Positions 31,508-42,115 are shown, numbered from the stretch's first letter. The stretch: 64,000 nt of DNA from Bacillota bacterium (GCA_013178275.1 JABLWZ010000005.1:1-64000); one strand, 5' to 3'. Numbers and translations are program-made. The notes: generated by a model from the letters alone, not told the origin.

Positions 31508-31537
31508 TTGATTACAAGGTAAAAATAATGGTATAGT
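31508..31537 (+). promoter_or_regulatory. Sigma-A promoter for tig
   Basis: TTGATT (31508) and TATAGT (31532), 18-bp spacer, 76 bp before the tig start. Confidence 0.5.
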
Positions 31538-31612
31538 ACCTCTGGTAAGCTGGACCATTATATGATAAAGTAGATTCGCCGTTAGTACCGGCAAGAACAA
31601 GGAGGGGCATAA

Positions 31613-32923
31613 ATGAAGGTCGATGTGGAAAGGCTACATAAGACCCAGCAGGCTCTCACCATCGAGGTGGAGCTGGAAAAGGTCAACCAGGCGCTTGACA
31701 AAGCTTACCGTACTGTGGTAAAGAAAATAAACGTACCCGGATTCCGCAAGGGCAAGGTACCCCGGCCGATCCTGGAGGCGCAGTACGGTCGTCAGGTCCT
31801 CTACGAGGACGCGATAGAGACGATGATCTCCGAGTCTTACCCGGAGGCGCTGAAGGAAGCCGACATCGAGCCGATCGACGAGCCGAAGTTCGACATCGTG
31901 GAGATGGAAAAGGACAAACCTTTCATCTATAAAGCCGTCGTGGTGGTGAAACCGGAAATCGAACTCGCGGAGTACAAGGGTATCGAGGTCGAGAATCCCG
32001 AGGTCCCAGAGGTCACCGATGAGGATGTGGAAAAGATCCTGCTCCAGCATCAGCAGCGGATGGCCCGCCTGGCCGAGGCATCCGGACCAGCGCAGAACGG
32101 TGACCTCCTGCAGATAGACTTCACCGGCTACATCGACGGAGTGCCGTTCCCCGGCGGAGAGGCCAGCGACTACTCGCTGGAACTGGGCTCGAACACCTTC
32201 ATCCCCGGCTTCGAGGAGCAGCTGATCGGCGCCGAGGTGGGGGAAGAAAAGGAAGTAAACACCAAGTTCCCCGATGACTATCACGCCGAGGACCTGGCGG
32301 GCAAAGACGTCCAGTTCAAGGTCAATGTGAAGAGTATCCGCCGCAAAGAGGTCGATCAGATCGACGACGAGTTCGCCAAGGACGTCAGCGAGTTTGAGAC
32401 CCTGGCCGAGCTGAAGGCTGATATCGCCGGTCGGATGAAGGAACAGCGGGAAATGGAAAGCAAGCGCAACCTCAAGGATAAGCTCTCGGAAAAACTGGCC
32501 GAGATGCACGAGGTGGAAGCGCCGGAACCGATGGTCCGGACCCGGCTGCAGGAGATGGTGCAGCAGCTGAGCCAGAGCCTGAGCATCCAGGGACTGTCTA
32601 TCGAGAGGTACCTCGAGGCCACCGGCAAAAAGCCCGAAGACCTGGTAGCAGACCTCAAGCCCTCTGCCGAGAAGTGGGTGAACCAGGTGCTGGTCCTCGA
32701 AGCCATCGCCAAGCAAGAAGGGATCGAGGTCTCTGCGGAGGAGATGCAGGCTGAGGTCGAGAAGTTTAAAGACCTGTACAACTTCACCCAGGAGAACGTC
32801 GAGAAGTCGCTGGAAGAACTGGGGAAAGACCGCCTGAAGCGGGATATCCTGCTGGAGAAGACCCTGGAGTTTCTGCTGGGAGAGGCCAAACTGGTGCCCC
32901 CCGCCGAAGCCCCGGTGGAATAG
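31613..32923 (+). CDS. tig: Trigger factor (ribosome-associated chaperone and prolyl isomerase)
   Basis: A 436-residue chaperone with the normal three domains: ribosome-binding N-domain with the signature GFRKGKVPR (about residues 44-52), FKBP-type isomerase domain (about 160-245, with DLLQIDFTGYIDG), and a long helical C-domain. It binds nascent chains at the ribosome exit tunnel. The ATG follows AAGGAGGGG. It heads the tig-clpP-clpX operon, a common arrangement coupling folding to degradation. Confidence 0.97.
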   Translation: MKVDVERLHKTQQALTIEVELEKVNQALDKAYRTVVKKINVPGFRKGKVPRPILEAQYGRQVLYEDAIETMISESYPEALKEADIEPIDEPKFDIVEMEKDKPFIYKAVVVVKPEIELAEYKGIEVENPEVPEVTDEDVEKILLQHQQRMARLAEASGPAQNGDLLQIDFTGYIDGVPFPGGEASDYSLELGSNTFIPGFEEQLIGAEVGEEKEVNTKFPDDYHAEDLAGKDVQFKVNVKSIRRKEVDQIDDEFAKDVSEFETLAELKADIAGRMKEQREMESKRNLKDKLSEKLAEMHEVEAPEPMVRTRLQEMVQQLSQSLSIQGLSIERYLEATGKKPEDLVADLKPSAEKWVNQVLVLEAIAKQEGIEVSAEEMQAEVEKFKDLYNFTQENVEKSLEELGKDRLKRDILLEKTLEFLLGEAKLVPPAEAPVE

Positions 32924-32981
32924 TTGAAGCCTGGGGTGAATAGTGTTAAAAAGTATTCTACTGAGAAAAGGTGGTGTCTAA

Positions 32982-33587
32982 ATGTCTTACCTGGTGCCAA
33001 TGGTCGTGGAACAGACCAACCGAGGAGAAAGGGCCTATGATATCTATTCCCGCCTGCTGAAAGACCGAATCATCTTTTTAGGCAGCGCGATCGACGACAC
33101 AGTCGCCAACCTGGTGATAGCCCAGCTCCTGTTCCTGGAAGCGGAAGACCCTGACAAGGATATCCAGATGTACATCAACTCGCCTGGAGGGTCGATCAGC
33201 GCGGGGATGGCAATATTTGACACCATGCAGCATATCCGTCCCGACGTGGTCACCATCTGTGTCGGTCTGGCGGCCAGCATGGGGGCGTTTCTCCTGGCGG
33301 CGGGGGCCAAGGGCAAGCGGTTCGCGCTTCCCAACAGCGAGATACTGATCCACCAGCCCTCGGGCGGGACCCAGGGGCAGGCCACCGACATCGAGATCCA
33401 CGCCAAGCGCATCCTACGCATGCGGCACGAACTGAACCGTATCCTGGCCGAGAGGACCGGGCAGCCCCTCAGCCGGATAGAAAAAGATACCGAGCGTGAT
33501 TACTTTATGACCGCTGAAGAAGCGAAAAAGTATGGTATAATAGATGAAATAATGGAGAAAAGGACCGGATCCCAAAGGAGAGTATAG
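32982..33587 (+). CDS. clpP: ATP-dependent Clp protease, proteolytic subunit
   Basis: A 201-residue serine peptidase that forms double heptamer rings and degrades substrates fed by ClpX. The catalytic serine is in [13 protein letters not shown] and the histidine in [16 protein letters not shown]; the Asp lies in the [11 protein letters not shown] segment. N-terminus [20 protein letters not shown] is typical. It lies 58 bp after tig and 18 bp before clpX. Confidence 0.97.
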   Translation: MSYLVPMVVEQTNRGERAYDIYSRLLKDRIIFLGSAIDDTVANLVIAQLLFLEAEDPDKDIQMYINSPGGSISAGMAIFDTMQHIRPDVVTICVGLAASMGAFLLAAGAKGKRFALPNSEILIHQPSGGTQGQATDIEIHAKRILRMRHELNRILAERTGQPLSRIEKDTERDYFMTAEEAKKYGIIDEIMEKRTGSQRRV

Positions 33588-33605
33588 GGCAAGAGGTGAT
33601 GACGG

Positions 33606-34865
33606 ATGTACAAATTCGGCGATGACAAAGGCCAACTTAAATGTTCCTTTTGCGGAAAACTCCAGGATCAGGTTAAGAAATTAGTGGCTGGGCCAGGTGT
33701 TTACATCTGCGACGAGTGCATCGAACTCTGCAACGAGATCATCGAAGAGGAACTCAACGAAGAAGTAAGCCTGGAACTAGGGGACATACCCAAACCCAAG
33801 GAAATCAAAGAGATCCTTGACCAGTATGTGATAGGGCAGGAAAAAGCCAAGAAAGCACTGGCGGTAGCGGTATACAACCACTATAAACGGATTAACCTGG
33901 GAATGAAGATAGACGATGTCGAGCTCCAAAAGAGCAACATCGTGATGCTGGGACCCACCGGCAGCGGTAAGACCCTGCTGGCGCAGACCCTGGCCAAGAT
34001 ACTGAACGTCCCGTTCGCCATCGCGGACGCCACCTCGCTGACCGAGGCGGGCTACGTCGGCGAGGACGTGGAAAACATCCTGTTGAAGCTCATCCAGGCG
34101 GCTGACTACGACGTGGAGAAGGCGGAAAAGGGCATCGTCTACATCGACGAGATCGACAAGATCGCCCGCAAGTCCGAGAACCCGTCGATAACCAGGGACG
34201 TCTCGGGTGAAGGAGTCCAGCAGGCTCTGCTAAAGATCCTGGAGGGCACGGTGGCGAGCGTTCCGCCGCAGGGCGGGAGGAAGCACCCCCACCAGGAGTT
34301 CATCCAGCTGGACACCACCAACATCCTGTTTATCTGCGGTGGAGCCTTCGACGGGGTGGAGAAGATCATCCAGAACCGCATCGGGCAGAAGTCGATGGGG
34401 TTCGGGGCTGACATCCAGACCAAGAGCGAGAAGAAGATCGGGGAGATACTCGAGCGGATCATGCCGGTAGACCTCCTGAAGTACGGCCTCATCCCCGAGT
34501 TCGTGGGGAGGCTGCCGATCATCGTCACCCTCGACGCGCTGGACGAAAACGCCCTGATCCGTATCCTGACCGAGCCGAGGAACGCCCTGGTCAAGCAGTA
34601 CCAGAAGTTCTTCGAGCTTGACGGCGTCACCCTGGAGTTCAAGGAAGAGGCGCTGTTGAGCATCGCCAACGAGGCGATCAAGCGCAACACCGGGGCTAGA
34701 GGCCTTCGGGCGATCCTCGAGGACATCATGATGGACGTGATGTACGACATCCCCTCGCGCGGCGACGTGATCAAGTGCATGATTACCAAGGAGGTCGTAA
34801 ACCGCAAGGAAGAACCTCTGCTGGTCACCGTCGAACGGAAGAAGAAGAAAGAGGAGACCGCATAG
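33606..34865 (+). CDS. clpX: ATP-dependent Clp protease, ATP-binding subunit ClpX
   Basis: A 419-residue AAA+ unfoldase. The N-terminal C4 zinc finger ([11 protein letters not shown] ... CDECIELC) recognises substrates and adaptors. Walker A is GPTGSGKT; the pore loop GYVG is in [14 protein letters not shown]; Walker B is VYIDEIDKI; the IGF-like ClpP-docking loop region lies near [12 protein letters not shown]. Hexamers unfold proteins into ClpP. A strong terminator follows. Confidence 0.97.
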   Translation: MYKFGDDKGQLKCSFCGKLQDQVKKLVAGPGVYICDECIELCNEIIEEELNEEVSLELGDIPKPKEIKEILDQYVIGQEKAKKALAVAVYNHYKRINLGMKIDDVELQKSNIVMLGPTGSGKTLLAQTLAKILNVPFAIADATSLTEAGYVGEDVENILLKLIQAADYDVEKAEKGIVYIDEIDKIARKSENPSITRDVSGEGVQQALLKILEGTVASVPPQGGRKHPHQEFIQLDTTNILFICGGAFDGVEKIIQNRIGQKSMGFGADIQTKSEKKIGEILERIMPVDLLKYGLIPEFVGRLPIIVTLDALDENALIRILTEPRNALVKQYQKFFELDGVTLEFKEEALLSIANEAIKRNTGARGLRAILEDIMMDVMYDIPSRGDVIKCMITKEVVNRKEEPLLVTVERKKKKEETA

Positions 34866-34897
34866 CCCCCAACCTCGTAAATAAATCCAGATTAAAA

Positions 34898-34926
34898 AAT
34901 CTCCAGTCAAACTGGAGATTTTTGTT
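34898..34926 (+). terminator. Intrinsic terminator of tig-clpP-clpX
   Basis: AAATCTCCAGT pairs with ACTGGAGATTT around a 2-4-nt loop, followed by T-rich sequence. Confidence 0.9.
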
Positions 34927-34978
34927 TCGGTAATTATCTGCAGTTGAAATTCAGCTTGTCCGTAACGGTTACTATGGC

Positions 34979-35140
34979 TCAGCATGTGCTGGAGTTATAG
35001 ATTCCCTTTTAATAATAAACACTACCTAATATTAGCAATGTACCAAATTTTAATAATGTGCTGGAGTTAATTCAACTTAATTTTATCCTCCAACACATTT
35101 AAAGCCATAGCAGAAAGTTATGAGCATGCTGAAATTCTAC
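34979..35140. repeat. Possible decayed inverted-repeat element
   Basis: TCAGCATG at 34979 and CATGCTGA near 35133 face each other. Inside, ATGTGCTGGAGTTA occurs twice (about 34983 and 35054), and TGTGCTGGAG faces CTCCAACACA. AT-rich with no ORF, like a small MITE. It occupies most of the 370-bp gap before lonB. Confidence 0.4.
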
Positions 35141-35235
35141 CGGCATACTCCCCAAACCCAATATGAATTCCCCGCAAGGTGGTTGGGCCTCCCGGCGGTT
35201 GGCAATAATAGGACTAGAAACGGGAGGTGTAATAT

Positions 35236-36936
35236 ATGGGAGATTTCTTAAGCGGTTTCAGCGGGGTATTCCTGCTGATCCAGGTGTTTTTCGGCATCAT
35301 CATCGGGCTTTACTTCTGGGGCCTGTTAAAGAACCAGCAGGGGAACCGGACCGCGGTCTATAGAGACTCGCAGCGGGAGATGGACAAGCTGCAGCAGATG
35401 CGCAAGATTTCCCTGACCGAGCCGCTCTCCGAGCTGACCCGGCCGAAGACCATCAAAGAGGTCATCGGGCAGGACGAGGCCCTGAAGGCGTTGCGGGCGG
35501 CCCTGGTAGGACCCAACCCGCAGCACACCATCGTCTACGGCCCGCCCGGGGTGGGGAAGACCGCCGCCGCCAGGCTGATCCTGGAGGAGGCCAAGCAGAA
35601 CCCCTTCTCTCCCTTCCGGGAGAGTTCCCAGTTTATCGAGATAGACGCCACCACCGCCAGGTTCGACGAGCGGGGGATCGCCGACCCTCTGATCGGCTCG
35701 GTCCACGACCCCATCTACCAGGGAGCGGGACCGATGGGGCTGGCCGGCATACCCCAGCCCAAGCCGGGCGCGGTCACCAAAGCCCACGGCGGGGTGCTGT
35801 TCATCGACGAGATCGGCGAACTGCACCCGTCACAGATGAACAAGCTGTTAAAGGTGCTGGAGGACCGCAAGGTATTCCTGGAGAGCGCCTACTACAACCG
35901 GGAGGACCCGAACATCCCGGCCCACATCCACGACATCTTTCAGAACGGGCTGCCGGCGGACTTCCGGCTGATCGGGGCCACCACCCGGATGCCGCACGAA
36001 CTGCCGCCGGCGCTGCGCTCCCGCTGCCTGGAGGTGTTCTTCAAGCCCCTGGAGCCGGAAGAGATAGCGGCCATCGCCCAGAACGCGGCGCGGAGGATAA
36101 ACTTCAACCTGGGCGAGGGTTCGTTGGGGGTCATCAAGAGATACGCCGCCAACGGTCGGGAAGCGGTGAACATGATCCAGATCGCGGCCGGTCTGGCCCT
36201 ATCCCGGGGCAGCAACCTGATTCCGGTCGACGAGGTGGAGTGGGTGGTCAACAGCGGCCAGTACTCCCCCCGGCCCGAATCGAAGATACCCGACCAGCCG
36301 CAGGTGGGTCTGGTGAACGGCCTGGCCGTGACGGGAGTGGGGGGCGGAGCGCTGCTGGAGGTCGAGGTTTCGGCTCTTCCGGTCCCCAAGGGCAAGGGAA
36401 AGCTGACCGTCACCGGGGTGGTGGACGAGGAGGAGATCAACAGCTGGGGCCATACCCTGCGCCGCAAGAGCATGGCACGGGGGTCGGTCGAGAACGTCCT
36501 CACCGTGCTCAGGAGCGTTGGCGGGCCTGACCCCCGAGACTTCGACATCCACCTGAACTTTCCAGGCGGCGCACCGATCGACGGCCCGTCGGCGGGGATA
36601 ACTATCGCCACCGCTATCTGCTCCGCCATCATGAACCGGCCCGTGGACAACCGGCTGGCGATGACCGGAGAGGTCTCGGTCCGGGGCGAGGTCAAGCCGG
36701 TGGGGGGCATAGTGGCCAAGGTCGAGGCCGCCCGGAAGGCGGGGGTGAAAAGGGTTTTGATCCCGGCTGAGAACTGGCAGCAGGGCTTCAGCGAGCTGAA
36801 AGGTATTGAGGTCAAGACCGTGGAAAGGCTGTCGGAGGTGCTGGAGATCGCGCTCCTGAAGCCGCGCCGCCGGCTGAAGCCGAAGGCGGCCGTGGGAATG
36901 GAGATCGCGATCCCGGGCGCCTGCCTGCCGGGGTAG
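35236..36936 (+). CDS. lonB: ATP-dependent protease LonB
   Basis: A 566-residue Lon-type protease of the Bacillus LonB kind. The N-terminus has one membrane helix (about residues 8-32). The AAA+ domain has Walker [12 protein letters not shown] and Walker B GVLFIDEIGELHP. The C-terminal protease has the catalytic Ser in [10 protein letters not shown] and Lys in GGIVAKVEAARKAG. The ATG follows GGAGGTG. In Bacillus it acts in the developing spore. It sits directly upstream of lonA as in many Firmicutes. Confidence 0.95.
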   Translation: MGDFLSGFSGVFLLIQVFFGIIIGLYFWGLLKNQQGNRTAVYRDSQREMDKLQQMRKISLTEPLSELTRPKTIKEVIGQDEALKALRAALVGPNPQHTIVYGPPGVGKTAAARLILEEAKQNPFSPFRESSQFIEIDATTARFDERGIADPLIGSVHDPIYQGAGPMGLAGIPQPKPGAVTKAHGGVLFIDEIGELHPSQMNKLLKVLEDRKVFLESAYYNREDPNIPAHIHDIFQNGLPADFRLIGATTRMPHELPPALRSRCLEVFFKPLEPEEIAAIAQNAARRINFNLGEGSLGVIKRYAANGREAVNMIQIAAGLALSRGSNLIPVDEVEWVVNSGQYSPRPESKIPDQPQVGLVNGLAVTGVGGGALLEVEVSALPVPKGKGKLTVTGVVDEEEINSWGHTLRRKSMARGSVENVLTVLRSVGGPDPRDFDIHLNFPGGAPIDGPSAGITIATAICSAIMNRPVDNRLAMTGEVSVRGEVKPVGGIVAKVEAARKAGVKRVLIPAENWQQGFSELKGIEVKTVERLSEVLEIALLKPRRRLKPKAAVGMEIAIPGACLPG

Positions 36937-36957
36937 GGTGCAGCCAGCTATCCGCCA

Positions 36958-37010
36958 TAGTTACACTTGCTTGCATCGGAAGGTCCTCTAATATGCTTTC
37001 CGATAGCGTG
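36958..37010 (-). repeat. Dispersed intergenic repeat, copy 3 (partial)
   Basis: On the minus strand: ATCGGAAAGCATATTAGAGG followed by ACCTTCCGATGCAAGCAAGT, matching the first half of the copy at 29565. Confidence 0.65.
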
Positions 37011-37018
37011 ATAAACAG

Positions 37019-37046
37019 GCTCCCCTTTAACCCGGGAGCTTTTTTA
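37019..37046 (+). terminator. Intrinsic terminator of lonB
   Basis: GCTCCC (37019-37024) with GGGAGC (37034-37039), then six T. Confidence 0.85.
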
Positions 37047-37157
37047 ATGGCAATTTATAGCCAGTTACCGCTGGTTGCAGCAATCAATGTTTAAGGGTAC
37101 AATAATGATAAGTCGTTAAACGAGTACTAAGGGTTTGATTAGGGGAGGTGTAGAGAA

Positions 37158-39608
37158 GTGACCGGAAAAAGAAGTATTAATACCAAGATTCGAGAACTGC
37201 CTCTTCTACCTCTGCGAGGTATCCTGGTCTTTCCGTATATGGTTATACATCTTGATGTAGGTCGTGAAAAATCCATCAACGCCATCGAGGAGGCGATGGT
37301 GGACAACCGAGAGATCTTCCTGGCCACCCAAAAGGAGGCCCAGACCGATGAGCCGCAAGATGATGACATCTACCAGGTGGGTACGGTAGCGGAAATAAAG
37401 CAGCTCTTAAAACTGCCGGGGGGCACGATCAGGGTCCTGGTGGAGGGTCTGGCCCGGGCCAGGATCTCCGGCTTCGTCCAGCGCGAGCCCTACCTTAAGG
37501 TAGAGGTCGAGCAGTACGAAGAACCGACGGAGAAGAACCCTGAGATCGAAGCCCTGATGCGGACCCTGGTCTACCAGTTCGAACAGTACGTCAAGATCAG
37601 CAAGAAGATACCCCCGGAGACGGTGGTCTCGGTGGTGACGGTCGAAGACGCGGGACGGCTGGCGGACATAGTGGCTTCGCACCTGACGCTGAAGATAGCG
37701 GATAAGCAGGCGATTCTGGAGTCCATCTCGGTCAAGGACCGGCTGGAGACCCTCTGCGACATCCTGTCGCGCGAAATGGAGATCCTCGAACTGGAGCGCA
37801 AGATCAACATCCGGGTCCGCAAGCAGATGGAGAAGACCCAGAAGGAGTACTACCTCCGGGAGCAGATGAAGGCGATCCAGAAAGAGCTGGGGGACAAGGA
37901 CGAGAGGATGGCCGAAGGCGAGGAGTTCCGCGACCGCATCACCAAGGCCGAGCTGCCCACCGAGGTGGAGGAGAAGGCCTTAAAAGAGGTCGAGCGGCTT
38001 GAGAAGATGCCCCCCATGGTGGCCGAGGCGGTGGTGGTCCGAAACTATCTGGACTGGCTGCTTTCGCTGCCCTGGAACAAGGAGACCGCCGACCGGATAG
38101 ACCTGGACATCGCCGAGCAGATACTGGATGAAGACCATTACGGCCTGAAGAAACCCAAGGAGAGGATACTGGAGTACCTGGCCATCCGCCAGCTGGCGAA
38201 CAAGATGAAGGGTCCCATCCTCTGCTTCGTAGGGCCTCCCGGGGTCGGCAAGACCTCGCTGGGCAAGTCGATCGCCCGCGCCCTGGAGAGGAACTTCGTG
38301 CGGGTCTCCCTGGGCGGGGTGCGCGACGAGGCCGAGATTCGGGGCCACCGGCGCACCTACGTGGGGGCGATGCCCGGCCGTATTATTCAGGGCATGAGGC
38401 AGGCAGGGTCGAAGAACCCGGTCTTCCTGCTGGATGAGATCGACAAGATGAGCATGGACTTCCGTGGAGACCCATCGGCGGCCCTCCTGGAGGTGCTGGA
38501 CCCGGAGCAGAACTCCGCCTTCAGCGACCACTACATCGAGGTACCCTTCGATATGTCGCGGGTCCTGTTCATCACCACCGCGAACACCACCCACACCATA
38601 CCGAGAGCGCTGCTCGACCGTATGGAGGTGATATTCCTCGGCGGATACACCGAGGAGGAAAAACTGCAGATAGCCACCCACTACCTGATGCCCAAGCAGC
38701 TGAAGGAGCATGGGATAGAAACGGCCCAGCTTCAGGTGTCGGAAAACACCATCCGCAAGATTATCCGCGAGTACACCCGCGAGGCGGGGGTGCGCAACCT
38801 GGAGCGGGAGCTGGCCACCATCTGCCGCAAGGCCGCGAGGGAGATCGTAAAGGACCGGGAGAAAAAGATCAAGGTCAACACCCACACGCTGGAGACCTCG
38901 CTGGGCATCCCGCGCTTCCGCTACGGGGTGGCGGAGACCGATCACCAGATCGGGGTCGCCACCGGCCTGGCCTGGACCGAGACGGGTGGAGACGTGCTGG
39001 CGGTAGAGGTTGCCCTGTTAAAAGGCAAGGGACAGCTGACCCTTACCGGCAAGCTGGGTGAGGTGATGCGGGAGTCCGCCCAGGCGGGATTCAGCTACAT
39101 CCGCTCCCGGACGCAGTCGTTAGGGATAGAAGAAGACTTCCACGAGAAGTACGACGTGCACGTGCACGTTCCCGAAGGGGCCATCCCCAAGGACGGACCC
39201 TCGGCGGGAATAACCATGGCCACCGCCCTGGCCTCCGCACTGAGCTTCCGGCCGGTGCGGCGCGATGTCGCGATGACCGGGGAGATAACCCTCCGCGGCC
39301 GGGTCCTGCCGGTCGGGGGGATCAAGGAAAAGGTCCTGGCCGCTCACCGTGCGGGAGTTACCACCGTACTGCTCCCGGCGGACAACAAGAAGGACCTGGA
39401 GGACATCCCGCCAGCGGTAAAGCGCAAGCTGGAGTTCGTACTCGTGGATCACATGGACGCGGTGCTGATGAGGGCGCTGATGGACCGCTCGGAAGCCGCC
39501 CTCGAGAACGGAGAAGAAAACGAGTTCGGTCTGTACGAGAAGGGATTAGAGAAGGCCCCGCTGGGGGAGCCGGTCAGCGGTACTATCGTACCGACGCTGC
39601 CCGCCTAG
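37158..39608 (+). CDS. lon: ATP-dependent protease La (LonA)
   Basis: An 816-residue soluble hexameric protease. It has the LON substrate-binding N-domain ([20 protein letters not shown]), a coiled coil, an AAA+ module with Walker [14 protein letters not shown], and a protease domain with catalytic Ser in [10 protein letters not shown] and Lys in [14 protein letters not shown]. It degrades damaged and regulatory proteins. The GTG start follows AGGGGAGGTG. engB starts 16 bp after its stop, so they are co-transcribed. Confidence 0.97.
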   Translation: MTGKRSINTKIRELPLLPLRGILVFPYMVIHLDVGREKSINAIEEAMVDNREIFLATQKEAQTDEPQDDDIYQVGTVAEIKQLLKLPGGTIRVLVEGLARARISGFVQREPYLKVEVEQYEEPTEKNPEIEALMRTLVYQFEQYVKISKKIPPETVVSVVTVEDAGRLADIVASHLTLKIADKQAILESISVKDRLETLCDILSREMEILELERKINIRVRKQMEKTQKEYYLREQMKAIQKELGDKDERMAEGEEFRDRITKAELPTEVEEKALKEVERLEKMPPMVAEAVVVRNYLDWLLSLPWNKETADRIDLDIAEQILDEDHYGLKKPKERILEYLAIRQLANKMKGPILCFVGPPGVGKTSLGKSIARALERNFVRVSLGGVRDEAEIRGHRRTYVGAMPGRIIQGMRQAGSKNPVFLLDEIDKMSMDFRGDPSAALLEVLDPEQNSAFSDHYIEVPFDMSRVLFITTANTTHTIPRALLDRMEVIFLGGYTEEEKLQIATHYLMPKQLKEHGIETAQLQVSENTIRKIIREYTREAGVRNLERELATICRKAAREIVKDREKKIKVNTHTLETSLGIPRFRYGVAETDHQIGVATGLAWTETGGDVLAVEVALLKGKGQLTLTGKLGEVMRESAQAGFSYIRSRTQSLGIEEDFHEKYDVHVHVPEGAIPKDGPSAGITMATALASALSFRPVRRDVAMTGEITLRGRVLPVGGIKEKVLAAHRAGVTTVLLPADNKKDLEDIPPAVKRKLEFVLVDHMDAVLMRALMDRSEAALENGEENEFGLYEKGLEKAPLGEPVSGTIVPTLPA

Positions 39609-39624
39609 GGGTCGGCATTAACCG

Positions 39625-40215
39625 ATGAAGATAGTCTCAGCGGAATTTGTAATCAGCGCGGCCAGCCCGAGTCAGTTTCCGGAGGAGGGATTCCCCGAAC
39701 TGGCCCTGGTTGGCCGTTCGAACGTCGGCAAGTCCTCACTGATCAACCGACTGGTGGGACGCCGCTCCCTGGCCAAGACCAGCAGCACCCCGGGCAAGAC
39801 CCGGCTCCTGAACTTCTATAGGATCAACAACGCCTGGCACTGGGTCGACCTGCCGGGCTACGGCTATGCCCAGGTGTCGAAGAGCATGCGCCGGGACTGG
39901 CAGGGGCTGATCGAAAAATACCTCAGGAACCGCCCCCAGCTGAGGGGCGTCATCCAGCTGGTGGACATCCGCCACCCGCCTACCGAAAACGACCGGCAGA
40001 TGTTCGAGTGGCTCACCCACTGGGGCTTCCCGGTGGTCGTGGTCGCCACCAAGGCGGACAAGATAGCCCGCGGCAGATGGCCCCAGCACCTGAAGACCGT
40101 CCGCGAGGGCCTGAACCTTTCACCGTCCTTCCCCCTGGTCCTATTCTCATCCGAGAAGGGCATCGGGGTAGAGGAGCTGGGTAAGCTGATAGAGGAGCTG
40201 CTGACATCAAAATGA
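39625..40215 (+). CDS. engB: Ribosome-biogenesis GTP-binding protein EngB/YsxC
   Basis: A 196-residue GTPase needed for 50S subunit assembly. G motifs: G1 GRSNVGKSS, G2 near TSSTPGKT, G3 DLPGYGYA, G4 TKADK, G5 FSSEKG. The lon-engB order is conserved in Firmicutes. Its stop overlaps the next gene by 4 nt. Confidence 0.96.
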   Translation: MKIVSAEFVISAASPSQFPEEGFPELALVGRSNVGKSSLINRLVGRRSLAKTSSTPGKTRLLNFYRINNAWHWVDLPGYGYAQVSKSMRRDWQGLIEKYLRNRPQLRGVIQLVDIRHPPTENDRQMFEWLTHWGFPVVVVATKADKIARGRWPQHLKTVREGLNLSPSFPLVLFSSEKGIGVEELGKLIEELLTSK

Positions 40216-41219
40216 GATACAAACGAGTAATCATTACCGGCTTTGGTGGACCGGAGGTACTCCAGGTTGTCGAAGAGACCGCTTTGCCAGAACCTGAGCC
40301 AGGCGAGGTGCGTATCAAGGTTCTTGCTGCCGGGGCGGCTTTCACAGATGTAATGATACGCAAAGGCATGTACCCGGATGTGAAGGAAAAGCCTCCCTTC
40401 TCGCCGGGCTACGACCTGGTCGGTGTAGTGGACAAATTGGGCGAAGGGATGACCCGGTTCAAGGTTGGCCAGAGGGTAGCAGACCTCACGGTTATAGGCG
40501 CGTACAGCGAGTACCTCTGCCTACCGGCCGACCGTTTGGTACCAGTACCTGACGGTCTTGATGCTTCGGAAGCTGTAAGCGTCATTTTGGCTTACGTGAC
40601 TGCCTATCAGATGCTCCACCGAATCGCCAAGGTCAAAGCCCGGCAGCGCATCCTGATACACGGTGCGGGTGGAGCGGTTGGTACGGCCATGCTGCAGTTA
40701 GGCAGACTGCTCGACCTGGAGATGTATGGGACAGCCTCCGAGTCTAAGCATGGATTGATCGCGCAGACGGGCGCGACGCCGATCGATTACCGGAGTGAGG
40801 ACTGGGTAACCCGCTTGTACGATTTGACCGGAGACGGCGTTGATTTCGTTTTTGATCCGATAGGCGGCGTCAGTTTCAAGCAGTCTTTAAAAGCCATCCG
40901 GCCAGGCGGCAAACTGGTGGCCTATGGCTTCTACAATGCGGTGATGGGCAGGGGCGGCAGCATACCGCTTGATTTCATTCGGGTTAAACTGTGGAATCTT
41001 CTGCCCAATGGTCGGTCAACGGCCTTCTATTCGATCGGCGCTTTACGCAAAAAAAACCCGGACTGGTTCGCTGAAGACCTGTCCAAGCTGTTCGCTCTGC
41101 TGGGGCAGGGTGACATTAAACCGGTCATAGCCGCTCGCATACCACTGGTTGAGGCCAGACGCGCCCACGAACTTATCGAAGCGGCAGGGGCGCAGGGAAA
41201 GATTGTATTGATCATATAA
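40212..41219 (+). CDS. Quinone oxidoreductase-like MDR dehydrogenase
   Basis: A 335-residue NAD(P)H-dependent medium-chain dehydrogenase/reductase of the zinc-free quinone oxidoreductase type. The N-terminal GroES-like fold is followed by a Rossmann domain with GAGGAVGTAMLQLGRLL. No structural-zinc cysteine cluster or catalytic Cys/His pair is evident. The substrate is unknown. The ATG overlaps the engB stop, yet codon use looks less GC-biased than its neighbours, suggesting later insertion into this conserved gene string. Confidence 0.87.
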   Translation: MRYKRVIITGFGGPEVLQVVEETALPEPEPGEVRIKVLAAGAAFTDVMIRKGMYPDVKEKPPFSPGYDLVGVVDKLGEGMTRFKVGQRVADLTVIGAYSEYLCLPADRLVPVPDGLDASEAVSVILAYVTAYQMLHRIAKVKARQRILIHGAGGAVGTAMLQLGRLLDLEMYGTASESKHGLIAQTGATPIDYRSEDWVTRLYDLTGDGVDFVFDPIGGVSFKQSLKAIRPGGKLVAYGFYNAVMGRGGSIPLDFIRVKLWNLLPNGRSTAFYSIGALRKKNPDWFAEDLSKLFALLGQGDIKPVIAARIPLVEARRAHELIEAAGAQGKIVLII

Positions 41220-41459
41220 CCCACCCGCCCCAGCGCCTCACGGCCCATTTCAAACAGCCATTCCTTCCCAATAAATCCCAGCCAATCCCCGGCCCCGTAA
41301 CTTATTGCGGGAGATAACCGTATATACTATAAAGGCGCTGTAATTCGAGTTTTAAGCTGAGATTAAGCTGACCATCAGCCTCTTTTAAGGCCGGTCTATT
41401 AAGCTGTACATAGATAAGACCAGTAACCCGGACTAAAGAACCAGGAGGAATAAACCGAT

Positions 41460-41540
41460 ATGCTTTATATAGCCAGTATCTCGATCTTTATATACCTGAC
41501 CATCAGCTACTGCTACCGGCGACTGTATGATCGGCAGTAA
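41460..41540 (+). CDS. 26-residue membrane peptide, copy 1
   Basis: ATG 41460 is 8-10 nt behind CAGGAGGA. Encodes MLYIASISIFIYLTISYCYR plus RLYDRQ, one membrane helix with a basic end. Together with the next gene it forms a module that is repeated at 42016-42298, with upstream sequence conserved too, which supports it as real. Function unknown. Confidence 0.6.
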   Translation: MLYIASISIFIYLTISYCYRRLYDRQ

Positions 41541-41559
41541 CGGCAGGGGGGACTCACCC

Positions 41560-41739
41560 GTGGGCGAAAACGCTCTGAAAAGGGAGCTGACAAAGACCCG
41601 GCATAGACTGATCTCACTGGAGGAGCAGCTAAAGCACAGCCGGAGCATCGTGGACCGGAGACGGATCGGCAGCCTGATCAAGAAGCAGTATTACCTGACG
41701 GTATTTTTAGAGACCTACTTAAACCGGAAGAACGTCTGA
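41560..41739 (+). CDS. 59-residue coiled-coil protein, copy 1
   Basis: GTG 41560 behind a G-run encodes MGENALKRELTKTRHRLISL, continuing with LEEQLKHSRS and RRRIGSLIKKQYYLTVFLETYL. Helical and charged, probably dimeric. The product matches the copy at 42116 at about two thirds of positions. An ATG at 41527 in frame is possible but overlaps the membrane peptide. No family recognised; the pair could be a membrane-anchored two-component complex. Confidence 0.65.
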   Translation: MGENALKRELTKTRHRLISLEEQLKHSRSIVDRRRIGSLIKKQYYLTVFLETYLNRKNV

Positions 41740-42015
41740 TTACAGCGGTCTGCTTCCAGGCGGTTAAGCGCACCCCTCTTGCCCGGGAGAGGTACGTTCA
41801 CCCGCTTCTTTACTCGTCCGGTCCCCTCAACCCCTAGCCCCGGCGTCTTAAACTGCACCGCAGCCAGCCTTCCCACCCCCTCGATTCCAAAAAAATTTTT
41901 AAAAATTGTGTCGACCGTCATTTTTTTTTACAAGACCGGTTTATTAAACTATGGGTAGCCCCAGAAAGTAAGACAGCCAGAAAGCGGTTTACAGAACCAG
42001 GAGGGAAAAACTGAT

Positions 42016-42096
42016 ATGCTGGGTGCAGTATTTATCTCGATTTTTATCTGCCTAACCATCTCCTATTGTCACCGGCGGCTGTATGATCAGCAATAA
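42016..42096 (+). CDS. 26-residue membrane peptide, copy 2
   Basis: ATG behind CAGGAGGG. Encodes MLGAVFISIFICLTISYCHR plus RLYDQQ. Same length and end as copy 1; the hydrophobic core is conserved by type rather than residue, which suggests selection on a membrane helix. Confidence 0.6.
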   Translation: MLGAVFISIFICLTISYCHRRLYDQQ

Positions 42097-42115
42097 CAGC
42101 GGGGGGGACCCAAAC

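Noticed and set aside
31193-31600. 135-codon minus-strand frame over tRNA-Leu and tRNA-Gly
   Set aside because: It covers two tRNA genes; the predicted peptide is a known spurious type from tRNA complements.
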